DNA of 64,000 nt from Sulfuritalea sp. (GCA_016710465.1 JADJVS010000016.1:1-64000); one strand, 5' to 3'; counted from the first letter of the stretch, positions 33,587 through 43,402 are shown. The notes: a model not told the origin generated them from the sequence alone. Made by a program: numbers and translations.

Positions 33587-34590
33587 TGACCTCCACGGCC
33601 AGTCGCATGTCGAAACGACAGCCGTCGTTGCAACAAGGGCGACAAATACCCTATCAAGCCACGTGGAAACACGATCACCACCACAACGAACAACAAACCG
33701 ATGACGATCTGGTGGTGTGCCGTGAACGAGCCCACCACCGATTTCAGACCGGTCAGTAAGGTCGACCCGTACAGGGAACCAATTAGCGTGCCCGTTCCAC
33801 CCACAATCACATTGATCACCGCATTGCCAGACACCTGAAAGAACATCAGTTCAGGCGACACAAAGCCTCGAAGCATGGGGTACAAGGCACCGCTGAGGCC
33901 GGCAATGCAGGCAGCCACCACAAAGGCCAGCAACTTGTAGCGCCAAGGATCAAACCCCAGGAAGGGAATCCGATGCTCGTTAGTTCGAATAGCCGATAGC
34001 TGGCGCCCGAAGGGTGTTTCCATCAGATAAGTCAGCCCACAGTAGAGACCAAAGATCGTCGCCAACGTAACCAGGAAGAAGCCGATCGGATCCGCAGAAG
34101 TTAGCCCGGGAAAAATGGCTGCACCCGGAACGCCGATGATGCCGTCGGACGCACCCAAATCGCGGGTGTTGAACACAACTTTGGATACCACCTGTGCCAA
34201 ACCAAAACTGATGAGCGCAAAGTACACCCCCTTGGCACGGATGGCGACAATGCCGCCAACCAGCCCGGCCAGTGCGCTTGCCACTAGCGACACGGTGACA
34301 CTTAGCCAGAAGGAGTTGTGCCATTCCTTGAGGACCAGCGCCGAGACGTAGGCCCCAAGGCCGAAGAACAAGGCCTGCCCCAGAGGTAGCAGCCCAACTC
34401 GCCCCAGCAACAGGTCCACCGACAGGGCAAGCCCACCGAAGATTAGTGCTTCGGTGGCCAAGCGCAAAAAGAAGACATCGCCCACAAGACCGGCCCCTAG
34501 GGCGAAAACAAGCGCTCCGAGGAAAAACAGCCATGTGAAATAGCGCGACGCGGAGGGCGCTTGCGCGGATGGCTTGGCTTGATCATGCAT
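33583..34590 (-). CDS. ABC importer permease, LivM type (second system)
   Basis: A 335-residue membrane protein with about nine hydrophobic segments (LFFLGALVFALGAGLVGDVF, LLLGRVGLLPLGQALFFG, FGLAQVVSKVVFN). The LivM-type repeats LGQALFFGLGAYVSALVLKE and PELMFFQVSGNAVINVIVGG are intact. It overlaps livH by eight bases. Confidence 0.88.
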   Translation of the reverse strand: MHDQAKPSAQAPSASRYFTWLFFLGALVFALGAGLVGDVFFLRLATEALIFGGLALSVDLLLGRVGLLPLGQALFFGLGAYVSALVLKEWHNSFWLSVTVSLVASALAGLVGGIVAIRAKGVYFALISFGLAQVVSKVVFNTRDLGASDGIIGVPGAAIFPGLTSADPIGFFLVTLATIFGLYCGLTYLMETPFGRQLSAIRTNEHRIPFLGFDPWRYKLLAFVVAACIAGLSGALYPMLRGFVSPELMFFQVSGNAVINVIVGGTGTLIGSLYGSTLLTGLKSVVGSFTAHHQIVIGLLFVVVVIVFPRGLIGYLSPLLQRRLSFRHATGRGGQ

Positions 34591-35476
34591 TGCCGAGTTT
34601 CCCGTACAAGCCTTGGGGGCGCCACATCAGCACCAGCACCATGATGCCGAACAGCAGCGGGTCATTCCATACCGGGGAAATAAATAGACTGGAGATCGAC
34701 TGCACCTGCGTGAGCAGCAAACCGGCAAGCACCGCGCCCTTGATGGAGCCCATGCCGCCGATGATGACAACGCTGAATGCAATAAGGACGAAGTCGCGTC
34801 CCATCGTCGGAAACACCGAGTAGATTGGCGCCAGCAGCACTCCTGAGATGCCAGCCAAGGCAACACCAAAGGCAAAGGTTGCCGCATACACACGCGAGAT
34901 CGGAACGCCCAGCGAGGCGCTCATGTAGCGATCAAAGGCGGCTGCGCGCACGATGGCGCCCAGCGACGTGCGAAATACCAGAACCCAGACCGCCACAATC
35001 AGCAGCCCGCCGACGGCCATCACGAACAGGCGGTAGTTGGGAAAGAACAGGCCTACGAGTTCGGTTGCGCCGGTGATGGGCGCTTCAACACGCAAGGGGT
35101 TAGCGCCAAACACGATCTTGAGCACATCCTCCAAGACAATGCCCACCCCAAAGGTCAGAAGTAGCGTGAGCGTATGCCGATCCTTGCTGTGAAAGACGCG
35201 CTGGATCAGTCCTCTTTCGGTGACGTAGCCCAGCACCGCCATCAGCAACGGAGTGAGCGCCAGCGCCCACCAGAATGACATTCCGAGGCCGATCAGGGCC
35301 ACGGCGCCATAGGCGCCGATGGCGTAGAACTCGCCGTGCGCCATGTTGATTACGTCCAGCAACCCGAAAATGATGGTCAGCCCCAGCGCCATCAGGACAA
35401 CGGCCACTCCGATGGACAGGCCGTTGACCATCTGGGGCGCCAGCACGAACTGCAACCAATCCAGTGCTGAGCTCAT
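34583..35476 (-). CDS. ABC importer permease, LivH type (second system)
   Basis: A 297-residue permease: FVLAPQMVNGLSIGVAVVLM, GLLDVINMAHGEFYAIGAYG and ISGVLLAPIYSVFPTMGRD are LivH hallmarks. It follows the binding-protein gene after nine bases. It forms the channel with LivM. Confidence 0.9.
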   Translation of the reverse strand: MSSALDWLQFVLAPQMVNGLSIGVAVVLMALGLTIIFGLLDVINMAHGEFYAIGAYGAVALIGLGMSFWWALALTPLLMAVLGYVTERGLIQRVFHSKDRHTLTLLLTFGVGIVLEDVLKIVFGANPLRVEAPITGATELVGLFFPNYRLFVMAVGGLLIVAVWVLVFRTSLGAIVRAAAFDRYMSASLGVPISRVYAATFAFGVALAGISGVLLAPIYSVFPTMGRDFVLIAFSVVIIGGMGSIKGAVLAGLLLTQVQSISSLFISPVWNDPLLFGIMVLVLMWRPQGLYGKLGNA

Positions 35477-35485
35477 ACCGGTTCC

Positions 35486-36652
35486 TTAGAACTTGGTGCA
35501 AGCATCGGGACCAATGGCTGTGGCCGCGGCTACCTTGCCAACGATCTCGAACTTGCCACCGTTGACCTTGACGGCATACATGTCCTGCATCGCCTGGTGG
35601 TCGCCGGCGCGCATGGTCTTAATTCCCTGCGGTGTAGCCCACTGAAGTCCACGCATGGCCGTACGCACCTTGTCTGTGTCCGTAGACTTGGCCTTCTCCA
35701 CAGCCGCTTTGTAGAAGAACAACACCCCATAGCTGTCGGCGCCGTACAGGTCGGGCTGAGCCTTGTTGGCGGCCTCAAAACTGGCGACAAACTTTTTGTT
35801 CTCGGCGCTGTCAATGCTGGTCGAGTAGCCCACACCGGTCACGAAGCCGTCGGCGGCACTACCTATGGCCTTCAGGTTTTGTGAAGTGACCGTGCCCGAC
35901 GCACCTACTACCTGTACATTGCGGTTCAAGCCGAACTCGGCCATCTGGGTAAACAGACGCACGGTGTCGTTGCCGGCCACCGACGTGTAAATCACGGTCG
36001 GACGGGCAGAACGCATCTGACCGAAGAACGGCGAATAGTCTTTGTTGTCCAGTGGCGCGAAGACTTCGCCTACCGTCTTGGCGCCTTTGCTCTCGGCTGC
36101 AGATTTGAAGGCCGCAACGGTGCTTCGACCCATCTCATAGTCCGGGCCCAGGTAGAACACATTGGCATTGGGCTTGGTCGAGGCCATCCAGTCAGCCAGC
36201 GCTGCCGACTGCATGCCGGCGCGGGCATTGACGCGGAACACATTGGCGGAGCATTTGTCCGCGGTGATCGAGTCGGCAAAGGACACGGTGGTGGCTATCA
36301 GGCGATTGTTGCGCTCGGCTACCTGTCCCACGGCCAAAGTGGATCCGGAGTTGACCGTGCCGGTAAGAAAGTCAACCTTGCCAACCTGGAACAGCTTTTC
36401 TGCCTTCTGCACCGCCACGGCCGGGTTGGCTTCCTCATCTTCATAGATGAGTTCGATTTGGCGGCCCATCACGCCGCCACCGCCGTTGATCTCCTTGGCG
36501 GCCAGGTCCAGGCCCCACTTCACCTGCTGGCCAATGCCGGCATAAGTCCCCGACAGAGGCGTAACCACGCCAACGCGAATGGGGCCAGTCTGTGCCTGCG
36601 CACCGACAGTGAAAGTGGCGGCAATCAAGGTAGTCATCAGCTTCGTTTTCAT
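35486..36652 (-). CDS. ABC importer substrate-binding protein (second system)
   Basis: A 388-residue binding protein. The start at ATG 36652 is chosen because AAGGAGA lies seven bases before it and it opens a normal signal peptide, MKTKLMTTLIAATFTVGAQA, cut before QTGPIRVGVVTPLSGTYAG. It is the LivJ/HAAT fold. It sits directly after hmfE and before the permeases, so the ligand is probably the substrate of that pathway (2-furoate or an analogue). Confidence 0.87.
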   Translation of the reverse strand: MKTKLMTTLIAATFTVGAQAQTGPIRVGVVTPLSGTYAGIGQQVKWGLDLAAKEINGGGGVMGRQIELIYEDEEANPAVAVQKAEKLFQVGKVDFLTGTVNSGSTLAVGQVAERNNRLIATTVSFADSITADKCSANVFRVNARAGMQSAALADWMASTKPNANVFYLGPDYEMGRSTVAAFKSAAESKGAKTVGEVFAPLDNKDYSPFFGQMRSARPTVIYTSVAGNDTVRLFTQMAEFGLNRNVQVVGASGTVTSQNLKAIGSAADGFVTGVGYSTSIDSAENKKFVASFEAANKAQPDLYGADSYGVLFFYKAAVEKAKSTDTDKVRTAMRGLQWATPQGIKTMRAGDHQAMQDMYAVKVNGGKFEIVGKVAAATAIGPDACTKF

Positions 36653-36704
36653 GTCATGTCTCCTTCGGGTCGTTATGGTTGTGGGTTGGAAAAAGTCGTC
36701 AGCC

Positions 36705-37517
36705 TTACAGTCCGACAAACTTGGGGGTACGCTTGTCGTTGAAGGCTTCTACGCCTTCGCGGAAATCCTCGGAGCTGCGCAGGCGCGAATAGCAGTGGCC
36801 CTCGAGCTCGATGGCAATCGAAAGCGGGGAATCTTCGGTGTCGTTGAGCAGTTTCTTTGCTGTGCGTTGCGCAATCGGGGAAAACGAACGCAGTTCGTCC
36901 ACCAGTTCATCAGTGGTGTCCTCGAGTTCGGCGTCGGGCACGATGGCGGTGGCCACACCCCAGTCATATGCCTGCTGGCCTGGGATACGACGCGAGCGCA
37001 TCACGATGTCCTTGGTTCGGGTGATGCCCACCATCTTCTGTAGGCGGGCCGATCCACCCGAGCCCGGTATCTGCCCAAGCTTTTGCTCCGGCAACGCGTA
37101 CAGGGTGGTCGGGGTGACCAGTCGGAAATCACAGGCCAGCGAAATCTCGAAGCCCACGCCGAAGCAATAGCCGCGATTGGCTGCAATCACCGGCTTGCTG
37201 CAACGCGCCGGAGAGGCGATGTTCCAGGCCAGCTTGGAGACATGCTCCGGAGTGGCCTCAAGGAAGCCCTTGATGTTGCCACCGCTGGAAAAATGTTCGC
37301 CTTCGGAGCGCAGAACGATTACACGCACATTTTCATTGGCATCCAGCGCCTCAAAAGTGATACGCAGCTGCTCGCGCTGAAGCATGCTGATTACATTGAA
37401 AGGCGGGCGGGTCAGGACAATGTCGGCGCGCTGGCGGGGTGCGTCAATTTCGACGCGAAAGCCGTCAAGCTCGCTCGGCAAGGTGGCGGCGGGGTGGAGT
37501 AATTCATTGAGTTTCAT
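36705..37517 (-). CDS. hmfE: Probable 2-oxoglutaryl-CoA hydrolase (HmfE-like), enoyl-CoA hydratase family
   Basis: A 270-residue crotonase-family protein. The oxyanion segments FSSGGNIKGFLEATPEH and NRGYCFGVGFEISLACDFRL are conserved, with PEQKLGQIPGSGGSARL following. In furoate degraders a protein of this family closes the hmfABCDE set and hydrolyses the ring-opened 2-oxoglutaryl-CoA to 2-oxoglutarate. The assignment relies on the identical gene set and order here. Generic enoyl-CoA hydratase is the alternative. Confidence 0.68.
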   Translation of the reverse strand: MKLNELLHPAATLPSELDGFRVEIDAPRQRADIVLTRPPFNVISMLQREQLRITFEALDANENVRVIVLRSEGEHFSSGGNIKGFLEATPEHVSKLAWNIASPARCSKPVIAANRGYCFGVGFEISLACDFRLVTPTTLYALPEQKLGQIPGSGGSARLQKMVGITRTKDIVMRSRRIPGQQAYDWGVATAIVPDAELEDTTDELVDELRSFSPIAQRTAKKLLNDTEDSPLSIAIELEGHCYSRLRSSEDFREGVEAFNDKRTPKFVGL

Positions 37518-37559
37518 AGGTGTCCTTCGTGGTGTTTAGTGAAATGAATAGAGAGCAGA

Positions 37560-39098
37560 TCAGACCTTGGGCGCTTGCGCCGATTCGGGGACGAATTCGC
37601 CCGCGACCAGCTTGCGGCGCAGCACCTTGCCCACCGGCGACTTGGGGATCTCGTCCACAAAGACGTACTCGCGCGGACGCTTGAAATTGACCATGTCTGA
37701 GGTCCGACAGTGCTGGTCCAGGCCCTCCGGGGTCACGTCCTGCTTGCGCTTGACGAACGCCACCACGCGCTGACCCCAGCGCTCGTCCTTCAGACCCACC
37801 ACGGCCACCTCGTCAACGGCTGGATGTAGTGACAGCACCGATTCGATGTCCACCGGGGAAATGTTCTCGCCACCGCTGATGATCATGTCGTCCACCCGGC
37901 CGGTGACGAACAGATCGCCATCCGCATCAACGTAGCCCGTGTCACCCGTGAAGTACCAGCCGTCTCGCAAGCTCTTGGCGTTGGCATCGGGACGATTGTG
38001 ATAGCCTTCAAAGGCTTCGTCGGACAACAGGTCGGCAATGATCTGCCCTTCCTCCATGGGTGCTGCCAGCTGATTTATGGACTTACCGTCAAGCTTGACT
38101 ACGCGTAGCCGGGTATTGATACCCGCGCGACCGGCCGAGCCGGGCTTGCCTACTGCATTCTGGTTGATGGAGAATGTGTAGATTTCTGAACTACCGTAGT
38201 GGTTGACGAACAGGTCGGGACGAAAGGCTTCCTGCAAACGCAGCAGTAGCGCGTCGTGCATGGGGGCACCTGCAAAGCCGAGGCGACGGACCGATGAAAT
38301 GTCGGTCTCCGCGAACGAAGGGTGCGCCAGCACATCGTGATACAGCGTGGGCACCAGATACAGGTGACTGACTTTTTCGGCCTTGATGCAGCGTAGCGCC
38401 TGCGCCGCATCAAATCTGGGCATGCAGACGAAACACCCATCGACCAGTGCCAGCGCCAGCAGAGAACGCACACCCATCGTGTGATACAGCGGCATCACGC
38501 CCAGGGTGCACTCACCATAGCCGTATTGGTTCTGCGCCACGTGGGCCAGTGCAGCTACTCGTTCAGCTCGCTGACGCCGTGGTACACCCTTGGGGGCCCC
38601 CGTGGTGCCCGAGGTATAGAGCATGATGGAGAGGTCTTGTGCCTGCGCCTTGGGAAGCGGGTCCTGCTCGCTGTCAAAGCACTGGGCATAGTTCAGTCCT
38701 TCACCACCATCGTTGCCGACGTAGACCAATCGGGCCGGCTGAACCTGCAGGGCTTCGAGCACGGCAGATGCCGACGTCTTTTCATAGACCACCACACTCG
38801 CAGACGAATCCTTGAGGCAATGCACGATTTCCTCGGGCTTGGCGCGCCAGTTCAGCGGCGTCATCACAATGCCTGCGAACTGACAGGCCCAGTGCAGAGT
38901 GGCGGCTTCCATGCGGTTTTGAAGCACCGATAGCAAATGGTCGCCAGGCTTGAGGCCCAGTTCACGCAGCCCATGCTGTACCGCGCCGATCTTGGGTGCC
39001 CATTGCGAATAGCTCAGGCGCTGATCGCCGTCTACCAGGGCCGTAGCCCTCGGCGCGCGCTCAACGCTTTGCAAGAAAGTCCGCCCCAAGTCAAGCAT
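37560..39098 (-). CDS. hmfD: Probable 2-furoate-CoA ligase (HmfD-like)
   Basis: A 512-residue AMP-forming acyl-CoA synthetase: IMLYTSGTTGAPKGVPR, NHYGSSEIYTFSIN, WYFTGDTGYVDADGDLFV and the catalytic lysine in SPVGKVLRRKLV. It overlaps the [2Fe-2S] subunit gene by eight bases. A ligase directly next to a three-subunit molybdenum hydroxylase fits the pathway furoate to furoyl-CoA to 5-hydroxy-2-furoyl-CoA. Another heteroaromatic or aromatic acid is possible. Confidence 0.7.
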   Translation of the reverse strand: MLDLGRTFLQSVERAPRATALVDGDQRLSYSQWAPKIGAVQHGLRELGLKPGDHLLSVLQNRMEAATLHWACQFAGIVMTPLNWRAKPEEIVHCLKDSSASVVVYEKTSASAVLEALQVQPARLVYVGNDGGEGLNYAQCFDSEQDPLPKAQAQDLSIMLYTSGTTGAPKGVPRRQRAERVAALAHVAQNQYGYGECTLGVMPLYHTMGVRSLLALALVDGCFVCMPRFDAAQALRCIKAEKVSHLYLVPTLYHDVLAHPSFAETDISSVRRLGFAGAPMHDALLLRLQEAFRPDLFVNHYGSSEIYTFSINQNAVGKPGSAGRAGINTRLRVVKLDGKSINQLAAPMEEGQIIADLLSDEAFEGYHNRPDANAKSLRDGWYFTGDTGYVDADGDLFVTGRVDDMIISGGENISPVDIESVLSLHPAVDEVAVVGLKDERWGQRVVAFVKRKQDVTPEGLDQHCRTSDMVNFKRPREYVFVDEIPKSPVGKVLRRKLVAGEFVPESAQAPKV

Positions 39099-39594
39099 GT
39101 GCCACCTCCATTAGGGCTTTTACGATGGGCGTATAGCCCGTGCATCGACAAATGTGACCGGACAACATTTCGCGGACCTCCTGTTCAGTCGGCTTGCGGC
39201 CCAACTCCCGCAGGCGCGCTAGCCAGTCGGCGCTGGACATCAGGATGCCGGGGGTGCAAAACCCGCACTGCAACGCATGGTGCCGCTTGAAGGCTGACTG
39301 CAGTTCAGACAGTACGCCACCCTCGCCGGCAAGTCCCTCGACGGTCTCAACCCGTCGTCCATCCGCCTGTACGGCCAATGTCAGACAGGAGCGGCAAGCC
39401 ACGCCATCGAGTCGAACGGTGCAAGCGCCGCACACACCGTGCTCGCAACCTACATGGGTGCCTGTCAGGCCGAGCTCATGTCGCAGGTAATCGCTCAGTA
39501 GCATGCGTGGCGTGGCGTAGCCCCGCCGGGTCTGACCGTTGAGTTCGATCGTTATCGGATGCAATTTTTCTCGGCTAAGAATGTCATGAGTCAT
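39091..39594 (-). CDS. hmfC: Molybdenum hydroxylase [2Fe-2S] subunit (furoyl-CoA dehydrogenase, HmfC-like)
   Basis: A 167-residue subunit with both conserved cluster motifs: CEHGVCGACTV with CRSCLTLAVQ near residues 50-70, and CGFCTPGILMS with HICRCTGYTP near 110-150. This is the small subunit of xanthine-dehydrogenase-family enzymes. It passes electrons from the molybdenum centre to FAD. It overlaps genes on both sides, so the three subunits are translationally coupled. Confidence 0.85.
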   Translation of the reverse strand: MTHDILSREKLHPITIELNGQTRRGYATPRMLLSDYLRHELGLTGTHVGCEHGVCGACTVRLDGVACRSCLTLAVQADGRRVETVEGLAGEGGVLSELQSAFKRHHALQCGFCTPGILMSSADWLARLRELGRKPTEQEVREMLSGHICRCTGYTPIVKALMEVAHA

Positions 39595-40421
39595 ACAGAA
39601 GTCCTTGTCAGTAGAGCCGCCTCAACAGCCTGCTGGCCCAAGCGACGAGCTAGGTGACGGCGTGAGGCAGCACTCATCTGGGAGTCATCACGTGCATCCA
39701 GCGCCCAGGCGAACTCGTTGAGCGCGTCATCCAGCGCGCCGCCTTCCAGCAGCGGCCATTCGCGTGCCAGCGGTCGGTCGGCCACACCGCCCACGGCGAC
39801 GCGCAGACCCCGGTCATCCGCCACAGCGGCCACCGCACAGATGGCGAAATCGCCATGGCGACGTGAAAACTCGCGAAAGCCAAAACCCTGTCCGGGCTTG
39901 GCCAGGGGAAAGCGCACCGCTTCCACCAGTTCGTCGCTGGCTCGGGCCGTGCTGAGCATGCCGGTGAAAAAATCCTCGGCCGCTACCACCCGCTGGCGCT
40001 TGCCGCGCAATACCACCTGGCCCTCCAGCACCAGCAGACTCAGCGGCAGTTCGGCCGAAGGGTCTGCATGCGCCACCGAACCACATACTGTGCCGCGGTT
40101 GCGGATCTGGAAATGCGAGATGTAGGGAAAGACCAGCTTGAGCAGCGGCAGCTCCTGCGCCAGCGAGTCACGCCACTCCAGCGCAGCCTGCGTTGCCGCA
40201 GCACCCACTTGCACACAGCCGTCACGCACTTCAATGCGTGCCAGTGCGGTGCTGCGCGAAATGTCCACCAACAGCGACGGCTGCGCCAGACGCATGTTTA
40301 GCACCGCCATCAGTGATTGCCCCCCTGCGAGGATGCGCGCGTCGTCGCCGTGACGCTGCAGCAACGTACAGGCATCCTCGACACCGTCAACGCGCACGTA
40401 ATCAAATGCGGCGGGCTTCAT
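39591..40421 (-). CDS. hmfB: Molybdenum hydroxylase FAD subunit (furoyl-CoA dehydrogenase, HmfB-like)
   Basis: A 276-residue CoxM/XdhB-type flavoprotein: ARILAGGQSLMAVLNMRLAQ near the N-terminus and RNRGTVCGSVAHADPSAELP in the middle are the FAD-binding signatures. ATG 40421 is preferred because it forms an ATGA overlap with the large-subunit stop; an upstream in-frame start at 40457 lies inside that gene. It receives electrons from the [2Fe-2S] subunit. Confidence 0.83.
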   Translation of the reverse strand: MKPAAFDYVRVDGVEDACTLLQRHGDDARILAGGQSLMAVLNMRLAQPSLLVDISRSTALARIEVRDGCVQVGAAATQAALEWRDSLAQELPLLKLVFPYISHFQIRNRGTVCGSVAHADPSAELPLSLLVLEGQVVLRGKRQRVVAAEDFFTGMLSTARASDELVEAVRFPLAKPGQGFGFREFSRRHGDFAICAVAAVADDRGLRVAVGGVADRPLAREWPLLEGGALDDALNEFAWALDARDDSQMSAASRRHLARRLGQQAVEAALLTRTSV

Positions 40422-43402
40422 ACCCGCACTCCCAGTTTGCGCAGTATCCGGCGCCACCAGTTGGGTTCCACCGTCTTTCCCCCGGCCTGTCGGCCCAGCG
40501 ACTCAAACAGCTGCGCCACGATGATGCGGGCAGCTCCTTCGAGCATGCGACTGCCCACCATCGCCGCCTTGCCACCAACCTGGGCGCTATAGTCGTAGCT
40601 CAGGCGCGTGCCGGTAGGCGTAGCCTGCAACATCACCAGCCCGCCGCCAGCACCGGTACCCAGCGAGGAACGGCCACTGCCGGCCAGGCGCAGGCTGTGC
40701 GGGGCGTCGATGTCGGACAGGATGATCTCGGCTTCGTAGCGTGCCTTCACCAGGCCAACGCCTACGGTGACATCGGCACGGTAGCGATTGGGGCCAATCG
40801 ACTGCAACGAATGGCACCCCGGAATCACACGCGCTAGGGCCACAGGGTCGAGCAGCACGGCAAACACTTTCTCCGGCGTAGCAGGAATCTCCACCTCGCC
40901 CTGCGCCTTTAGGGCAAGCCCCTCACCCGCCGGAACGGCGGCTGCCGGATGCGGCATTTCCTTCGGCGCCGGATCAGACACCTGTAACAACGCCAGTACA
41001 CGGCCAGGCGTCAGCGGCAATTGCACTTCGGCTAGGTCCATGTGCGGGCGCAAAGCGTCGGCAAAGGCATTGGCAATGCACACGGGTGTGCTCATGTTGT
41101 TGCCCTCGCCCAAGCCCTTGGCGCCCAAGGGCGTGACGGGCGATGGCGTTTCCATGTGCACGATCACCAGATCCGGCGTTTCACAGGCTGTCGGCATCAA
41201 GTAGTCGGCCAGCGTCCCGGACTGGAAACTGCCGTCGCCGCCATAACGGAACTCTTCCAGCAGTGCGGCGCCCAGCCCCTGCGAAAACGCACCTTGGATC
41301 TGACCGTCAGCCAGCGCAGGGTTGAGCAGCCGTCCGGCATCGTGGCCGGTGATGTAACGGTCCACGCGCACTGCGCCAGTGTTGGGATCAACTTCCAAGC
41401 CGCAGATGTCAAACACAAAGCCATAAGTGGCCGAGGGATTGACGCGGTCGGCCGCGTCGGGGGCACGCAGCACCTCGGGGGTCCAGAATGCGGTCTCGCG
41501 CAGGCCCGGGCTCACGCCCTTGGGCAGTAATGCGGGCGCCCAGTGCGGATTGGCGGCCAGACGTGTAAAGGGCTGGCGCTGCGCCGAATTGGCCATGTTG
41601 AAAATTTCGCCGCCTGCAAAGGCCACATCAGCCGGGGTACAACCAAACTGGTCTGCCGCGATCAGCGTCAGCTTGTCGCGCACCTTCATGGCCGCAAGAT
41701 GCACAGCTCCTGCGACTGCACCGGCGAAGCGGCTGGAGTAGTTGCCTGCCGCCACCGACCAGGCGTCTTTCGCAGTGTCGAACTCGACGTTTACCATCAC
41801 CTGAACCGGTTGCAGTCCCAGTGCATCGGCCACCACCTGCGCGCAGACCGTCATGTGGCCTTGTCCGGCTGGCGCCGAGGCAATGGTGACATTCACCCCA
41901 CCCATCAGGTCCACGGCCACCGTGGCACTGGCGATCGCCCCGTTCTTCGGACCTGCCTTGGCCCGCTGCTCCGCCGTGAGCACGGTGCTGATGTAACCCA
42001 TGTTGGACACCGAGGGCTCCACGATAGCTGCCACACCAATACCATAAAGCTTGCCGGAAGCGCGCGCCGCCAGCTGGCGTTCATGCAACCCTTGCTCGCG
42101 CGCGGCCGCCAGGGCCAGATCGGTCATCTTTTCGTAATCGCCGGAGTCAAGCACAGCACCGGCAGGCGCTTGGTAGGGAAACTGATCAGCCTTGACGTAG
42201 TTGAGGCGACGCAGCGCTACCGGGTCGATGTCTAGCTCGGTAGCTATGCGATCCAGCAGTCGCTCCAGCGCGTAATAGACCTGCGGCCCGCCAAAGCCGC
42301 GCACCAGCCCGGTGGGGGTCTTATTCGTCACCACCACGCGGTTTCGCACCTTAAGGTGCGCCACATCGTAGGCGCCAGTCAGACAGCCATGCATGCGATA
42401 GAAAGTGGCCGGCTCAGGCGCACGCAAATAGGCGCCCACCTCATCCACCTGATCCCAGTGCAGGGCCAGGATGCGGCCGTCGTCGCGCACGTCGGCAGTA
42501 ATCGTGGCTAGCCGGGCGGTGGCTGAAGTGGCTGCGCTCAGATGTTCAAGCCGATCTTCTACCCACTTCACGGGGGCGCCAGCTTTGCGAGCTGCCAGAC
42601 ACATCAACACTACATACGGAAATACTGCCTGCTTGACCCCGAAGCTTCCGCCAGAGTCGCGCGGTACCCGGTGGCGCAATTTGTTACCCGGCACCTTCAG
42701 GGCCAAGGCCATGACTGCGTGCAACGAGAACGGGCCCATGAAGTTGGAGAGAGCGTCATAACCTTCATCTGCACCCAGGTACTCGGCTATCACCACCGCG
42801 CACTCCATTGGCGAGCAGCTGTTGCGTGGATAGCGCACGGTGGTGCTGATGCGCCGGCTGTCAGAAAAAAGCGCATCGGGCTCGCCATAGCTGAAGCGAC
42901 GCTCGGACAGCACGTTACTGCCTACGGCTTCGTGCAACAGCTCACAACCTTCGGCAAGCGCGGCATCAATCTCCACCACCGCGCGACGGGGCTCGTAGTC
43001 CACACGAATCAGGTCGAGCGCGTCCTCTGCCGTGTAGCGATCCTCGGCCACCACCACGGCCACCGGCTCACCCACATAGCGCACGCGATCCACCGCCAGC
43101 GCCCAGTGCTGCATCGGCTGCTTGACGCCCACCACAAAGGGTTGCCCCCAGCGTTGTACATCTTCACCGGTAAGCACCGCACGGACCCCCGGCAATTGGA
43201 GGGCGGCATTGACATCCATGGAGCGCAATCCGGCGTGAGCATGCGGCGACCGCAGCACGGCCGCGTACAGTGTGCCAGGTTTGACTCCCAGGTCGTCGGC
43301 ATAGGACCCGCGTCCCGTGAGCAGTGCCGTATCTTCCAGACGCTGCAGGCGTTGCCCAACAAAAGGGAGCCCACCCGGAATCTTAAATGGGGTTGCTTGC
43401 AA
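40418..43402 (-). CDS. hmfA: Molybdenum hydroxylase large subunit with C-terminal CoxG domain (furoyl-CoA dehydrogenase, HmfA-like)
   Basis: A 994-residue molybdopterin subunit. The N-terminal VGQRLQRLEDTALLTGRGSY, TPTGLVRGFGGPQVYYALER, GQGHMTVCAQVVADAL and the active-site glutamate motif GAKGLGEGNN are xanthine-dehydrogenase-family features. Residues from about 835 to the end form an added SRPBCC/CoxG domain (EIPATPEKVFAVLLDPVALA, GVGLVKARYEAE). CoxG proteins help mature or anchor such enzymes, so the fusion is notable. 2-Furoyl-CoA 5-hydroxylation is the most likely reaction from gene context; the substrate is not proven by sequence. Confidence 0.75.
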   Translation of the reverse strand: MQATPFKIPGGLPFVGQRLQRLEDTALLTGRGSYADDLGVKPGTLYAAVLRSPHAHAGLRSMDVNAALQLPGVRAVLTGEDVQRWGQPFVVGVKQPMQHWALAVDRVRYVGEPVAVVVAEDRYTAEDALDLIRVDYEPRRAVVEIDAALAEGCELLHEAVGSNVLSERRFSYGEPDALFSDSRRISTTVRYPRNSCSPMECAVVIAEYLGADEGYDALSNFMGPFSLHAVMALALKVPGNKLRHRVPRDSGGSFGVKQAVFPYVVLMCLAARKAGAPVKWVEDRLEHLSAATSATARLATITADVRDDGRILALHWDQVDEVGAYLRAPEPATFYRMHGCLTGAYDVAHLKVRNRVVVTNKTPTGLVRGFGGPQVYYALERLLDRIATELDIDPVALRRLNYVKADQFPYQAPAGAVLDSGDYEKMTDLALAAAREQGLHERQLAARASGKLYGIGVAAIVEPSVSNMGYISTVLTAEQRAKAGPKNGAIASATVAVDLMGGVNVTIASAPAGQGHMTVCAQVVADALGLQPVQVMVNVEFDTAKDAWSVAAGNYSSRFAGAVAGAVHLAAMKVRDKLTLIAADQFGCTPADVAFAGGEIFNMANSAQRQPFTRLAANPHWAPALLPKGVSPGLRETAFWTPEVLRAPDAADRVNPSATYGFVFDICGLEVDPNTGAVRVDRYITGHDAGRLLNPALADGQIQGAFSQGLGAALLEEFRYGGDGSFQSGTLADYLMPTACETPDLVIVHMETPSPVTPLGAKGLGEGNNMSTPVCIANAFADALRPHMDLAEVQLPLTPGRVLALLQVSDPAPKEMPHPAAAVPAGEGLALKAQGEVEIPATPEKVFAVLLDPVALARVIPGCHSLQSIGPNRYRADVTVGVGLVKARYEAEIILSDIDAPHSLRLAGSGRSSLGTGAGGGLVMLQATPTGTRLSYDYSAQVGGKAAMVGSRMLEGAARIIVAQLFESLGRQAGGKTVEPNWWRRILRKLGVRV

